This document shows positions 53,834-63,834 of a stretch of 64,000 nt of DNA, one piece after another. The DNA is taken from contig NZ_CP129381.1 in the NCBI RefSeq assembly GCF_030435705.1, positions 310,001 through 374,000 on the forward strand, read 5' to 3'. Made by a program: the position numbers and the translations under genes. Positions within the stretch are counted from its first letter, which is position 1. Each line of letters begins with the position of its first letter. The DNA comes from Rhizobium sp. SSA_523. Its GTDB lineage: Bacteria; Pseudomonadota; Alphaproteobacteria; Rhizobiales; Rhizobiaceae. Under the pieces are notes generated by a model. The model did not search any database. It was not told the origin of the DNA and saw nothing but the letters and a program-made list of their open reading frames with translations.

Positions 53834-55681
53834 TTACTCGGACATGACGAGGTGACCCTCGGAGACGGCGCGGTAGCTGCGGGTCGGCAAGACGGTTTCC
53901 GGCGAGCGGATCGGGCTCTTCAGTTCATCCACGATCATGTCGCGCCTTTGCCTGCGCCGGGAGGGATCCGGCACGGGAACGGCATCGAGCAGCTTTCGCG
54001 TATAAGCGTGCTGCGGATTGCTGAAGACGGCTGCCCTTGGACCGATCTCGACAATCTCGCCCAGATACATCACAGCGACCCGGTGACTGGCGCGCTCGAC
54101 GACAGACATGTCATGGCTGACGAACAGGAAAGCGAGTTCGAGCTCCTCCTGCAGGTCGAGCATCAGGTTGATCACCTGGGCCTTGATCGACACATCGAGC
54201 GCTGAGACGCTTTCGTCCGCCACGATGACGCGGGGACGCAAGGCAAGAGCCCGGGCAATGCAGATGCGCTGCCTCTGTCCGCCGGAAAACTCGTGCGGAT
54301 AGCGCTTTGCCATGTCGGCGGAAAGGCCAACCTTGAACAGCAGATCCGCGACGACGTCCTGCGCCTCTTTTGCCGTGCCCATCCGGTGTTCCAGATAGGG
54401 TTCGGCGATCGCCTGGCCGACGGTCATGCGGGGATTGAGCGAAGCGAAGGGATCCTGGAAAATCATCTGCACGGATTTGCGCATCTGGCGGATGTCGCGC
54501 GGGCCAAGGGTCAGCATGTCGCGGCCATCCACCATGACGGAACCCGCATCGGGCTCGATCAGACGCATGATCGCTCGACCGGTGGTCGACTTGCCGCAGC
54601 CGGATTCGCCGACCAGCGACAGCGTTTCTCCGGCCATCAGGTCGAAGGAGACGTTTTCGACCGCATGCACGCGACCGACCAGCCGGCCCAGAGGTCCTGC
54701 ATGAATATCGAAGCGCTTGGTCAGCCCCTTGACCGACAGGACCGGACGTGTGGCATCGACAGTGTCCTTGACCTCCGTGGCCTCCATCGCCATGCCGGTC
54801 GAAGGATCGACGACCGGGAAGCGCAGCGGTCTTTCGTGGCCGCGCATCGAGCCGAGCACCGGAACGGCGGCGAGCAGCGCGCGAGTATAGGGATGCTGCC
54901 CACGATGGAAAATATCGGCGGTGGCTCCGGTCTCCACCTGTTCGCCGCGATACATGACCACTGTCCGATCGGCGATCTCGGCGACCACACCCATATCGTG
55001 GGTGATGAAGAGGACAGACATGCCATCCTCCTCCTGAAGTTCCTTGATCAGATCCAGGATCTGGCCCTGGATCGTGACATCGAGCGCCGTCGTCGGCTCG
55101 TCCGCAATCAGCAGTTTCGGCTTGGAGGCCAGCGCCATGGCGATCATCACCCGCTGGCGCATGCCGCCGGAGAAGCGGTGCGGATATTCGTCGAAGCGGG
55201 AGGCGGCGGAGGGAATGCGCACCTTTTCCAGAAGCCGGATGGTCTCCGCGCGGGCCTCGCCGAAGGAAATATCGCGATGGCAGAGAAGCGCCTCCGAGAT
55301 CTGGTCGCCGATCGTGAAGAGCGGGTTCAGCGAGGTCATCGGCTCCTGGAAGATCATGGAGATCTCGTTGCCGCGCACCTTGCGCATCTCCTGTTCCGGC
55401 AGCGACAGGAGTTCGCGGCCGGAAAGCCGCACCCGGCCGCTGATTCGGCTGGTCGCCGGGTCCAGGAGACGCATGATCGACAGGGAGGTGACGCTCTTGC
55501 CGGAGCCGCTTTCGCCGACGATCGCCACCGTCTCGCCGGCCGACACCGTGAAGGAAACGTCCCGCACGACCGGGCGCCAGGCGCCATCCACCATAAAGGC
55601 GGTCGTCAGGCCGTCCACCTCGAGGATGGCCGGTCGATCGCCTGGCGCGCCGTGCTGCTGCGTGTTCGTCATGTCTCGCAT
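53834..55681 (-). CDS. Fused double ABC ATPase (DppD-DppF / GsiA-like)
   Basis: A 615-residue protein with two complete peptide-type nucleotide-binding domains. NBD1: Walker [10 protein letters not shown], signature [15 protein letters not shown], Walker [28 protein letters not shown]2: Walker [10 protein letters not shown], signature [15 protein letters not shown], Walker [28 protein letters not shown] 55681 is very close to GAAGGA; ATG 55672 is an alternative. It follows the PLP-enzyme gene and should power the importer encoded at 59596-63015, though the two halves are separated by the IclR gene. Confidence 0.9.
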   Translation of the reverse strand: MRDMTNTQQHGAPGDRPAILEVDGLTTAFMVDGAWRPVVRDVSFTVSAGETVAIVGESGSGKSVTSLSIMRLLDPATSRISGRVRLSGRELLSLPEQEMRKVRGNEISMIFQEPMTSLNPLFTIGDQISEALLCHRDISFGEARAETIRLLEKVRIPSAASRFDEYPHRFSGGMRQRVMIAMALASKPKLLIADEPTTALDVTIQGQILDLIKELQEEDGMSVLFITHDMGVVAEIADRTVVMYRGEQVETGATADIFHRGQHPYTRALLAAVPVLGSMRGHERPLRFPVVDPSTGMAMEATEVKDTVDATRPVLSVKGLTKRFDIHAGPLGRLVGRVHAVENVSFDLMAGETLSLVGESGCGKSTTGRAIMRLIEPDAGSVMVDGRDMLTLGPRDIRQMRKSVQMIFQDPFASLNPRMTVGQAIAEPYLEHRMGTAKEAQDVVADLLFKVGLSADMAKRYPHEFSGGQRQRICIARALALRPRVIVADESVSALDVSIKAQVINLMLDLQEELELAFLFVSHDMSVVERASHRVAVMYLGEIVEIGPRAAVFSNPQHAYTRKLLDAVPVPDPSRRRQRRDMIVDELKSPIRSPETVLPTRSYRAVSEGHLVMSE

Positions 55682-55729
55682 GGTCCTTCGTCCCTTGGCT
55701 TTCCTGGAGGCTTGGCTCTCGATCCCCGT

Positions 55730-56926
55730 TCAGTCGGGCCAGCGCAGCATGCCGTCGAAGCGGTGACGGCTGAGATTTTCGATCGGCGTCGCGATGATCT
55801 CGTTGGAAGCCCGGGCCTTGTCCAGCTCCGCGGTCAGCCGCTCGGCCACGACGACCTCTTCACCCGGATGCAGGTTGCACGGGTCGAGATAGAAGTAGTT
55901 ATGTTCCGCCTCATGGTCGCGGACGATGATCGGCGGGCTGCCGGCGCGAAGGGCGGCGGCCAGATCCCAGGCGGTGATATGGGCCTCGCGCGGATCGACG
56001 ATCACCCGCAGACGATCCAGCGGGTTCTGCGTCGGGTCGGGCTCGATCAGCGCGGTTACGCCGGCGCGATCCTTCAGGGCCTCGCGCCACAGGCTCAGAT
56101 AGCCGCTTTCACGCGCGCGGATCCCTTCATGATCCCGATTCTCCCAGGCCTCCAGGGCTGCCATGACGCCGAAAATGCTCTCTTTGCCGACCTTCATGCC
56201 GCGGCCGATGCCCATGTTCTGCAGAAAGGTGTTGCGCACCATTTCCTTGCGGCCGGCAACGATGCCGGTGGTTGGCCCACCGAGGAATTTATGGCCCGAA
56301 TAGAGCGCTGTGTCCGCGCCGGCCGCCAGGAAGGTCTTGAGATCGTATTCGGAAGCGGCATCGACAATGACCGGAACGCCGCGAGCATGGGCGATCTCGA
56401 TAAACTCGGAGAGATGCAGCAGCCCGTAATCGACGACATGATGGGAGACGACATAGACGGCTGCGGCCGTGCGTTCGTTGATCGCGTTCTCCATGTGATA
56501 GCGGTGCGTCGAGGTTGCCTGGCCGATCATCACCACCTTGCCGCCCGCCAGCCGGATCGATTGATCGACGGGAGCGCCATAGCTCACGACATGGCCCATC
56601 TGCACCAGGACCTCGTTTCTGGCCGGCGCGACATCCGGCAGACGTTCGATGGCGAGCAGGTCCGGCCCGGTAATGGCGCCGGCGACGGCAAGGCTGATGC
56701 CGGCGGCGCAGGACGCGGTCACGAAGCCCGCTTCGCCCCCCGTCAGCCGCGCGATCACTGTGCTTGCCTTGCGCTGCAGGTCGTTGATCTCGACAAAGTG
56801 CGGCAGGATTTCCGTCATGGCGGCCACCGCCTCCGGCACGACGATGGAGGCGCCGAGGCTCGTCATGGTGCCGGATACGTTGATGACCGGCCGGAGGCCG
56901 AGCCTGGTGCGTGGGTCGTTGGACAT
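55730..56926 (-). CDS. PLP-dependent SelA/DgaE-like lyase
   Basis: A 398-residue fold-type I PLP enzyme of the SelA/D-glucosaminate-6-phosphate ammonia-lyase group. The PLP Lys is Lys213 in [13 protein letters not shown], preceded by [11 protein letters not shown]. Divergent from the IclR gene and upstream of the fused ATPase. RidA and an amidohydrolase across the IclR gene fit a route in which a deacylated amino acid is deaminated to an enamine. Alternative: an aminotransferase-like or racemase activity. Confidence 0.8.
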   Translation of the reverse strand: MSNDPRTRLGLRPVINVSGTMTSLGASIVVPEAVAAMTEILPHFVEINDLQRKASTVIARLTGGEAGFVTASCAAGISLAVAGAITGPDLLAIERLPDVAPARNEVLVQMGHVVSYGAPVDQSIRLAGGKVVMIGQATSTHRYHMENAINERTAAAVYVVSHHVVDYGLLHLSEFIEIAHARGVPVIVDAASEYDLKTFLAAGADTALYSGHKFLGGPTTGIVAGRKEMVRNTFLQNMGIGRGMKVGKESIFGVMAALEAWENRDHEGIRARESGYLSLWREALKDRAGVTALIEPDPTQNPLDRLRVIVDPREAHITAWDLAAALRAGSPPIIVRDHEAEHNYFYLDPCNLHPGEEVVVAERLTAELDKARASNEIIATPIENLSRHRFDGMLRWPD

Positions 56927-56970
56927 GGTCGTGATACTCCTGATCTGGCGGCATGCGGGTCGCTATCGAC

Positions 56971-56996
56971 AGCTATGCCATAATAATATAATAGCT
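56971..56996. promoter_or_regulatory. IclR/PLP-lyase divergent promoter with inverted repeat
   Basis: AGCTAT (56971-56976) and ATAGCT (56991-56996) flank an AT-rich core containing TATAAT at 56987-56992, about 30 bp before the IclR start. IclR autoregulation at this dyad is likely. Confidence 0.5.
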
Positions 56997-57022
56997 CCAC
57001 GAATCCTCCGAGGAGCACCGTC

Positions 57023-57853
57023 GTGTCATCGCAAGCAACCAGCAAACATTCCGTCCCCGATACGGCCGTGCCGACGGAGGGCGAAAAGACCGCGCGGCGA
57101 AGCCGCGTCAGCGGCATTGATCGGGCGCTGCAGGTCATCGATCATCTGTATGAAACGGGCGCGCCGGCCGGCGCCTATGCGATTGCCAAAGCGATCGGCG
57201 CACCGCTGTCCACCGTCTATGTGATCATCGAGGATCTGGTGGAAAAACAGATGCTCACCCGCAGTGCCGACAATTCGGTCTGGCTTGGTCCGCGCCTCTA
57301 TCATTACGGCCTCGCCTATGCCCGGTCGCTGGATTTCATGAGCGTTGCGACGCATGAGATGCACGATCTGTGCCGGCAGGTCGGCGAGACGGTGCAGCTG
57401 TGCGGACGCGATGGTGATCACATGCTGGTCCTGGCAATGGCGGACGGGCCGAGCCATTTTCAGTTCGCGTCGCGCGTTGGAACGCGCGTGCCGTTGAACT
57501 GGACGGCGTCCGGACGTCTGCTTGTCGGCCACATGCCACCAGAAGAGCGGCGCGAACTCTTTCGCCGCTGTGCCCGCATTTCGCCCACCGGCCGCGCCGA
57601 AGTGGATGCTGCGAGCCTTTGCGACGCCGCCGGAAAGGCGTTCGAGCAGCGGCTTTCCGTGCAGGTTGCCGAATCCGATTATGCCGTGGCCTGTATCGCT
57701 GCCCCGATTGTCGACGATGCCGGCAGTTGCGCCGCCACGATTTCGATCGTGCTGCCCGAGCAGAAGGTGAAGGGCAATGACAGTCTTTACGCCGGAAGCG
57801 TCATGGCCTCGGCGGCGAAGATCGAGAAGATGATGGGCTGGCGCAACCATTGA
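57023..57853 (+). CDS. IclR-family transcriptional regulator
   Basis: A 276-residue regulator with N-terminal winged HTH (AYAIAKAIGAPLSTVYVIIE) and an IclR effector domain (NWTASGRLLVGHM; YAVACIAAPIVDDAGSC). Starts GTG 57023 with AGGAG at proper spacing. Sits between the two halves of the importer locus, divergent from the lyase and convergent with ridA (7 bp apart), so it likely controls both. Confidence 0.9.
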   Translation: MSSQATSKHSVPDTAVPTEGEKTARRSRVSGIDRALQVIDHLYETGAPAGAYAIAKAIGAPLSTVYVIIEDLVEKQMLTRSADNSVWLGPRLYHYGLAYARSLDFMSVATHEMHDLCRQVGETVQLCGRDGDHMLVLAMADGPSHFQFASRVGTRVPLNWTASGRLLVGHMPPEERRELFRRCARISPTGRAEVDAASLCDAAGKAFEQRLSVQVAESDYAVACIAAPIVDDAGSCAATISIVLPEQKVKGNDSLYAGSVMASAAKIEKMMGWRNH

Positions 57854-57859
57854 CACCGC

Positions 57860-58357
57860 CTAATCCCTCAGCGCCACGATGGCTTCGATCTCGACCGTGA
57901 TATTGCCGGGCAGCGAGCCGAAGCCGACCGCCGATCGCGCGTGCCGGCCTGCTGCCCCGAAGACGTCGAGAAAGAGGTCTGAACAGCCGTTGATGACCTT
58001 GGGGTGATCGAGAAAATCCGGCACGGCATTGACCATGCCGAGCAGCTTGACGATCTGCTTGACGCGGGACAGATCGCCCAGCGCATCCTGCATCACCGCA
58101 ATCAGATTGATGCCCACGAGGCGGGCATGGCCATAGGCCTCATCGACGCTGACATCCGCCCCGACCTTGCCGGCATGCAATGTGCCATTCTCGTCCAGGG
58201 GGCCCTGGCCGGACAGGTAGAGCATCTTGCCCTCCACCACATGCGTGACGAAGTTGGCGATCGGCGGCGGTGGGGGCGGCAGGCTGATGCCGAGTTGGGC
58301 CAGCCGGTCATAGGCGCTTTGCTGCGGATCGGCGCTGGAAATTCGGGGATGGGTCAA
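57860..58357 (-). CDS. RidA/YjgF-family enamine deaminase
   Basis: About 165 residues of the RidA family, which hydrolyses reactive enamine/imine products of PLP enzymes. TTG at 58357 has AAGGAG five bases before it and begins LTHPRISSADP; the frame extends to 58585 but that part overlaps the amidohydrolase gene. Recognisable: YLSGQGPLDENG, and a C-terminal NITVEIEAIVA. The typical Arg of canonical RidA (substrate carboxylate) is not obvious. Last gene of the importer-amidohydrolase operon. Confidence 0.82.
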   Translation of the reverse strand: MTHPRISSADPQQSAYDRLAQLGISLPPPPPPIANFVTHVVEGKMLYLSGQGPLDENGTLHAGKVGADVSVDEAYGHARLVGINLIAVMQDALGDLSRVKQIVKLLGMVNAVPDFLDHPKVINGCSDLFLDVFGAAGRHARSAVGFGSLPGNITVEIEAIVALRD

Positions 58358-58385
58358 ATTAGCTCCTTGATGCAGATGCGCGCGC

Positions 58386-59594
58386 TTAGCGCCACGAATA
58401 GCCATGGCTGTGGCGAACCAGCTTGCGGGCACGTGGAATGTAGCGTGAGGCGGCAATGGCTTCGGCGCCAATGATCGCATAGCGCGGCTCGAACAGACGG
58501 TTGAGGCGGGAAACGTCCCCATTGCTGTCGGTCGCTTCGAGATCGGCATCGACAAGATCGAAAATCGTGAAGTCGGCACGCGCACCGACGCTCAACCGGT
58601 TTTCCATCGACAATTTGATGACCGAGGCCGGCGCATGAGTCACGGCCTCCACTACCTTCTCGAAGGGCATTCCGACGCTGAGCAGCTTCGACATCGTGGT
58701 TGCCAGATCCCAGACTGGGAAGTTCATGGAATGGCCGTGCAGGTCTGTCGAGATCGAGAAGGGCAGGAGGCCGCGATTGATCGCCGCTTCCGCCACCTTG
58801 AAGGAGAAGGAGGCGCCGCCATGGCCGATGTCGAGGCGGATGCCTTCGGAGGCGCAGCGCTCGGCCAGAGCGAACAGATCCTCGTCTTCCAGGATGGAGG
58901 ACCCAGCCTTGCCGTTGAAGCAGTGCGTCACCACGTCGCCGGGCCCCAGGATCTCAAGTACCTCGTCGTAAAGCGCCGGGGGCTCGCCGACATGCACCAT
59001 CATCGGGATCTTGAGGATCTTGGCGATCTTCTTGCCGAGCTTGACCGGGGTCACGCCCCAGGAGCCGGTGATGACATGGCTGGCTCTGACCTTCAGGCCG
59101 ACAATATGCTCGCTGTTCTCCGCATAGCATTCCAGGATGCGATCGAGATTGATGTCCTTGATGTCGCGCAGTTCCGGCACGCGGTTGCAGGCAACGAGGC
59201 CGATCGAGCCGAGGTTCAGGAAGGCCTTGATGCGTTCGCGCGAGGGCTCGATGATGTATTCCCGAAAGCCATGGAAATTGGCCTCGCCCGCCGATCCTGC
59301 ATCGACAAGGGTGGTGACGCCGCGTTCCGCCCCGCATTCGGAGGGGCGGATGGAGATGTCGGTGCCGCCGTGCCAGATGTGAACATGCAGGTCGACCCAG
59401 CCGGGCGAGACATAGGCGCCCCCGCCTTCGATCGCGGTACAATCCTGCGGCGGCTGCAGGTTCTCGCCGATCGCGACGATCAGACCGTCGCCGCCCACGA
59501 GTATGTCTGTCGCCTTGGCCGCTTCGGACGCACCGAAAGCCATCGGCCTGATATTCTTGAGGAGGAGCGGTCTGCCCGATGCAGTGCCGGCCAT
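58386..59594 (-). CDS. Amidohydrolase/deacetylase-family metallohydrolase
   Basis: A 402-residue amidohydrolase (EF_0837/DgaF-neighbour type). Metal motifs are complete: HVH (VDLHVHIWHGG), carboxylated Lys (GLKVRASH), His in MMVHVGEPP, His in VVTHCFNGK and Asp in ISTDLHG. ATG 59594 begins one base after the stop of the permease gene. Homologues sit beside DgaE-like PLP enzymes, as here; it probably removes an acyl or carbamoyl group from the imported substrate. Confidence 0.85.
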   Translation of the reverse strand: MAGTASGRPLLLKNIRPMAFGASEAAKATDILVGGDGLIVAIGENLQPPQDCTAIEGGGAYVSPGWVDLHVHIWHGGTDISIRPSECGAERGVTTLVDAGSAGEANFHGFREYIIEPSRERIKAFLNLGSIGLVACNRVPELRDIKDINLDRILECYAENSEHIVGLKVRASHVITGSWGVTPVKLGKKIAKILKIPMMVHVGEPPALYDEVLEILGPGDVVTHCFNGKAGSSILEDEDLFALAERCASEGIRLDIGHGGASFSFKVAEAAINRGLLPFSISTDLHGHSMNFPVWDLATTMSKLLSVGMPFEKVVEAVTHAPASVIKLSMENRLSVGARADFTIFDLVDADLEATDSNGDVSRLNRLFEPRYAIIGAEAIAASRYIPRARKLVRHSHGYSWR

Positions 59595-59595
59595 G

Positions 59596-60471
59596 TCAGA
59601 GGTCCTTTCGAAGGCGGGGATCGAGCATGTCACGCAGTCCGTCGCCCACCATCTGGAGGGAGAGGACCGAGAGAACGATGGCGAAGCCCGGGAAATAGGT
59701 CATCCAGTCCGCCTGGCCGACATATTGGCGGCCGGCGGCAATCATCGTGCCCCAGGTGGGAATTTCGGGGCTGACGCCGAGCCCCAGGAAGGAGAGGCCT
59801 GCTTCCGCCAGCATGGCGCTGGCGAAGAGGAAGGTGCCCTGCACAAGAATGGGCGAGGCCAGATTGCGCAGCACGTGCCGCGTCATGATGTGCCAGGTGG
59901 AGATGCCCAAGGCTCGCGCGGCTTCGACATAGGGCAGTTCGCGGATCACCAGTGTCGAGGCGCGCACGATGCGGGCAAGGCGCGGTGCATAGACGACGGA
60001 GAGGGCAACGATCACGGTGGCGAGCGAGGGGCCAAGCGCGGCGACGAGCGCAATGGCAAGCAGGATGTCCGGAAAGGCCATCATCGCATCGATCAAGCGC
60101 GCGATCGGCGTGTCCAGCCGCTTGAAGAAGCCGGCGAGCAGGCCAAGCGCGACACCGATCACCGCCGAAAGGCAGACGACGGAGGCGCCGACGAAGAGCG
60201 ACAGGCGACCGGCATAGATGGTCCGCGAAAAGATGTCTCTGCCGAATTCATCCGTGCCGAACCAGTAGACCGAACCGGGCGGCTTCAAGCGGTTGACGAT
60301 CGACAGCTTGGAGGGCGAATAGGGGGCGATCCAGGGTGCCAGAACCGCAAGCAGGACGAAGATCGCCAGCACGATCAAACCGATCGCGACGGTCTTGCGC
60401 TTGAGAAAGCGGCGCAGGAACAGGGCCCTTGGTGCGGCGGCCTGTCCGGATGTCGTGGTAATCTCGGCCAT
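59596..60471 (-). CDS. Peptide-type ABC transporter permease (DppC-like)
   Basis: A 291-residue permease with OppC_N-like start, EAA-like region EAARALGISTWHIMTRHVLRN and LSFLGLGVSPEIPTWGTM. Its ATG shares one base with the stop of the DppB-like gene (TGATG). Partner of the fused ATPase at 53834. Confidence 0.9.
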   Translation of the reverse strand: MAEITTTSGQAAAPRALFLRRFLKRKTVAIGLIVLAIFVLLAVLAPWIAPYSPSKLSIVNRLKPPGSVYWFGTDEFGRDIFSRTIYAGRLSLFVGASVVCLSAVIGVALGLLAGFFKRLDTPIARLIDAMMAFPDILLAIALVAALGPSLATVIVALSVVYAPRLARIVRASTLVIRELPYVEAARALGISTWHIMTRHVLRNLASPILVQGTFLFASAMLAEAGLSFLGLGVSPEIPTWGTMIAAGRQYVGQADWMTYFPGFAIVLSVLSLQMVGDGLRDMLDPRLRKDL

Positions 60472-61412
60472 CAGTATCGCACCCTCGGGTCAATGAGCAG
60501 ATAAAGCATGTCGATCAGGAAATTGATGAGGACGTAGAGCCCGGCAATGACCAGGAGTGCGCCCTGGATGACGGGATAATCGCGCCGCAGCACCGCCGAC
60601 ACCACCAGACTGCCGATCCCCGGCAGGCCGAAGACCGTCTCGGTGACGACGGCGCCGGCGATGAGGACCGCCGCCGTCAGGCCAAGCACGGTCAGGATCG
60701 GGATCAGCGCATTCTTCAGCGCGTGCTTCAGCACGACACGCCGCTCGAAAAGGCCCTTGGCGCGGGCGGTGCGGATGTAGTCGTCGCTGAACACGTCCAG
60801 CATGGAGGCGCGGGTGAAACGCAGGATGAGTGCCGAGGAAACCAGGCCGAGCGCTATGGCCGGCAGTGTCAGGTGATACATGCGGTCGAGGAAGCTTGCG
60901 CCCGGCCCGCCATAGCCCGAGACCGGAAAAAGCCCAAGCCGCACCGCGAAGATCTGCATCAGAATGAGGCCGAGCCAGAAACTGGGGATGCTGGCGGCCA
61001 GCATAGCGAGCGTCGTGGACGCCTGGTCGATCAGCGAGCCTCGGCGATAGGCGGCATAGATGCCGATCGGAAGTGCGATCACCGCGGCGATGAGCAGCGA
61101 GAAGACGGTCAGGAAGAAGGTGGGCTCCGCTCGCTCCACCAGGGCCTGGCCGACCGGAATGTTGAGAAAGATCGACTGGCCGAGATCGCCCTGCAGCAGC
61201 TGGCCGATGTAATAGGCATACTGGACCGGGATCGACTGATCGAGGCCAAGACGGGCACGCAGCGCGACGATGTCCTGCGGGGTTGCATCCGGGCCAAGCA
61301 TCACGGCCGCCGGGTCACCCGGCGTGACGCGCACGATGATGAACACGATCGTCACGACCAGGAACATGACGACAATCATGCCGGCCAAACGTTTGAGAAT
61401 ATAGCTGATCAT
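60471..61412 (-). CDS. Peptide-type ABC transporter permease (DppB-like)
   Basis: A 313-residue permease beginning MISYILKRLAG at ATG 61412, the standard DppB N-terminus; the frame to 61481 is an unlikely extension. About six helices and DYIRTARAKGLFERRVVLKH. Follows the binding-protein gene by 76 bp. Confidence 0.9.
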   Translation of the reverse strand: MISYILKRLAGMIVVMFLVVTIVFIIVRVTPGDPAAVMLGPDATPQDIVALRARLGLDQSIPVQYAYYIGQLLQGDLGQSIFLNIPVGQALVERAEPTFFLTVFSLLIAAVIALPIGIYAAYRRGSLIDQASTTLAMLAASIPSFWLGLILMQIFAVRLGLFPVSGYGGPGASFLDRMYHLTLPAIALGLVSSALILRFTRASMLDVFSDDYIRTARAKGLFERRVVLKHALKNALIPILTVLGLTAAVLIAGAVVTETVFGLPGIGSLVVSAVLRRDYPVIQGALLVIAGLYVLINFLIDMLYLLIDPRVRY

Positions 61413-61488
61413 GCGGCTCGCTTCCGGTGCCTCGCGCGAAAAGTGAGGAACGGATGCGGGCAAAGGCGCCCGCATCCGCAAGCTCAGG

Positions 61489-63015
61489 TCAGGGATTCAG
61501 GGAGGCGTTCCAGAAATAGGGCCACGGGGCGGGCTCGACGCCGTCCAGCTTGGTGGAGATGGCGGCCACGGCGTTGAAATTGCCGATCTTCAGAAGCGGC
61601 AGCTCATCATACATGGTCTTCTGGACGGTCTGCCAGAGGGCGATCCGCTTGTCCGGATCGGCTTCCGAGGTAAAGGCATCCACGGCTGCCTTGCGTGCCG
61701 GCGTGTCCCACCAACCCGGCGAGCTCGTCGACAGCGCGCCCATCAGGGCCGGCTCCGGCAGGAAGGGGCTGTGGGAAATGTAGATGTCCCAGAGCTTCGG
61801 ATCGGCGCGACGTTGCGTCAGCGTCGCCCAATCCACAACCTGGAGGTCGACCGTGAAGCCGGCAAGCTTCAGATATTCGGCCGCCACCTGCGCCATCTTG
61901 TAGTGGAATTCGTACTGGCGGCTGGTGAGGATCCGCAGCGGCTTGCCGTCGTAACCGGTGGCCTTCAGATCCTCGGCTGCGCCTTCCGGATCGCCAAGGT
62001 TGTAATTGCCTTCGGTGCCGATCTCGGTGTGCCAGGCATAAGTGTCGGGATAGAAGGCGCCGTCTGCCGCGTAGAACTCCTTGGCGCCGAAGGCGGCGGC
62101 CAGCATATCCTCTGTGTTCAGCGCCTTTTCGACAGCCTTGCGCACCGCAAGATCCGAGGAAAGGCCTTCCTTGGTGTTGAAGACGAAGACGGGAAAGCCG
62201 AAGGGCTTCAGCATGATCGGCTGCGAGGCGCTGGAGGATTTGACCCGGTCATAAGCCTCGACGGGGATCGAATCGACATAGGCATACTGGCCGGAAATCG
62301 CTGCCTCGACCCGCGTATTGGGATCGGGAACGGGCACGAAACGGATCTCGTCGAGATATTGGTGGCGCGCGCCACCATAGCCATCGGCCTCGCCCGAGCG
62401 GGACTTGTAGCCGTCAAAGCGCACCAGCTGGATATATTGGTCCGGCTTGCGCTCCTTCAGCATGTAGGGGCCGGTGCCTACGACATTGCTCAGCGTATCG
62501 GCCTGATTTTCCGACGGCAGGATGACGGCGGCCGAATTGTTGAAAGCAAGGAGCGACAGCAGCGGTGCGTAAGGCTGTTTCAGGGCGATGGTCACCGTTT
62601 GCGGATCGGCGGCGGTAATCTTTTCGATGAAGGATGCCGCCTGCTTGCCGCGCGAGGCGATCTTCATCCAGCGCTCGAGCGAGGCGACAACATCCTCCGC
62701 ATTCATGGCCGATCCATCATGGAAGGTAATGTCGCTGCGCAGCTTGATCGTATAGGTTTTCCCATCGCCGCTGACCTCCGGGAGGCTCTCGGCCAGAAGC
62801 GGCGTTACCTTCCAGCTCTTGTCGAAGGTGTAGAGCGTCTCGAAGATATGCTGCGTGACGATGCCGACGAGATCGGCCGTCGATGCCATGGGATCGAGCG
62901 TCGGCGGTTCGCCGATCGTCGCGACATTCACCACGCCACCACGCTCGGCAGCAAGGACGAGGCTAGGCGCTGCGATCAGCACGGTGGCGGCAAGGAAGGC
63001 AAGTTTCATGCGCAT
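61489..63015 (-). CDS. Periplasmic solute-binding protein (family 5)
   Basis: A 508-residue binding protein with Sec signal peptide ending LVLA|AERGG (about residue 22). Family 5 motifs include LPEVSGDGKTYTIKLRSDIT followed by FHDGSAMNAEDVVASL and YAPLLSLLAFN. GGGAG precedes ATG 63015. First gene of the importer-amidohydrolase-RidA operon. Likely ligand is an N-acyl amino acid, small peptide or amino-sugar acid, by context. Confidence 0.9.
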   Translation of the reverse strand: MRMKLAFLAATVLIAAPSLVLAAERGGVVNVATIGEPPTLDPMASTADLVGIVTQHIFETLYTFDKSWKVTPLLAESLPEVSGDGKTYTIKLRSDITFHDGSAMNAEDVVASLERWMKIASRGKQAASFIEKITAADPQTVTIALKQPYAPLLSLLAFNNSAAVILPSENQADTLSNVVGTGPYMLKERKPDQYIQLVRFDGYKSRSGEADGYGGARHQYLDEIRFVPVPDPNTRVEAAISGQYAYVDSIPVEAYDRVKSSSASQPIMLKPFGFPVFVFNTKEGLSSDLAVRKAVEKALNTEDMLAAAFGAKEFYAADGAFYPDTYAWHTEIGTEGNYNLGDPEGAAEDLKATGYDGKPLRILTSRQYEFHYKMAQVAAEYLKLAGFTVDLQVVDWATLTQRRADPKLWDIYISHSPFLPEPALMGALSTSSPGWWDTPARKAAVDAFTSEADPDKRIALWQTVQKTMYDELPLLKIGNFNAVAAISTKLDGVEPAPWPYFWNASLNP

Positions 63016-63381
63016 GATGAGGTCTCCCGGTTAATTGTTCCATAGTTATGTATTGTAGTTTCTAACTATAGAGTACTCGGCAAGACGCGACTGTCAATGC
63101 TCGACGATCGGCAATCGACGAGATTTTATGGAGATGCTCGTGTGAGCGCCTGGGTGGACAGTGATGAGGGAGATTGCGGATCCGCAGCATGCGTGCCGGA
63201 CCCCGATGGTGCCGGGCGGATACGTCTTGACGCGTTTTGACCCGAGAGCCATCCGACATGGATCGCCGCGCCCAAGCGCCCGCAATCCACGTCGGCAAGG
63301 CCTGTGCGGCCGGCGCGCTATGCCGTCTCTCATAGTGAACGGACGGCGCGGGATTGCGCGGGCGCATCCCGCCGGTTGGCG
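63016..63381. other. 366-bp region between the binding-protein gene and the BLUF gene
   Basis: Holds the promoter for the leftward importer operon with an inverted repeat at 63042-63069; nothing convincing in the remainder. Confidence 0.4.
63042..63069. promoter_or_regulatory. Inverted repeat upstream of the importer operon
   Basis: ATAGTT (63042-63047) and AACTAT (63064-63069) with a 16-base AT-rich spacer, 27 bp before ATG 63015. It resembles in layout, not exactly in sequence, the dyad before the IclR gene. Confidence 0.3.
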
Positions 63382-63834
63382 TTAGGCGGCCTGTTCTTCT
63401 TCCATGGCAAGATCACGCAGGAGCGCGTGAAGCTGATCGCCATCGAGCCGCGACGGATCGAATCCGCTGGCCTGGCCTATCTCGGCAAACCGTTCCGCAT
63501 CACCGGGCGCCGTGCCGACAAAGCCCATGGCCCAGTTGGGGAAACAGCGCTTTGCGATCGGATCGAGCGCAAGCAGGGAGACGTCGCTGTGGCGCTCGTC
63601 CTGCTGGATGCGCTCGAATGCCGCTTCGAGCTTGTTGAGCGGCCCTTCCAGCACCTGTGCGAAACATCCGGAATTGAACAGCAGTGCTCCGGTGATTTCG
63701 TCTCTTTCATTGTTGGATCGGCTGACAGCGAGGATCTGGTCGATATTCTCGGTCATGGGGCGGAGGTCGTCAGCCGATTGGTTGCGGCTGTAATAGACAA
63801 GGCGGTGGATCGCGTCGGTCATCGTCGTCGTCAT
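63382..63834 (-). CDS. BLUF blue-light photoreceptor
   Basis: A 150-residue FAD-binding BLUF protein. Conserved positions are Tyr14 (LVYYSR), Asn42 (NNERDEITGALLF) and Gln60 in GCFAQVLEGP, the photocycle Tyr/Asn/Gln trio. A C-terminal 50-residue helical cap follows. ATG 63834 overlaps the stop of the upstream EAL gene (ATGA), so the two are co-translated. Expected to regulate the EAL partner by blue light. Confidence 0.88.
   Translation of the reverse strand: MTTTMTDAIHRLVYYSRNQSADDLRPMTENIDQILAVSRSNNERDEITGALLFNSGCFAQVLEGPLNKLEAAFERIQQDERHSDVSLLALDPIAKRCFPNWAMGFVGTAPGDAERFAEIGQASGFDPSRLDGDQLHALLRDLAMEEEQAA

Noticed and set aside
54293..56983. 896-codon plus-strand frame opposite the ATPase and PLP enzyme
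   Set aside because: It spans two real genes on the other strand and contains many His/Asp/Arg runs typical of shadow frames.
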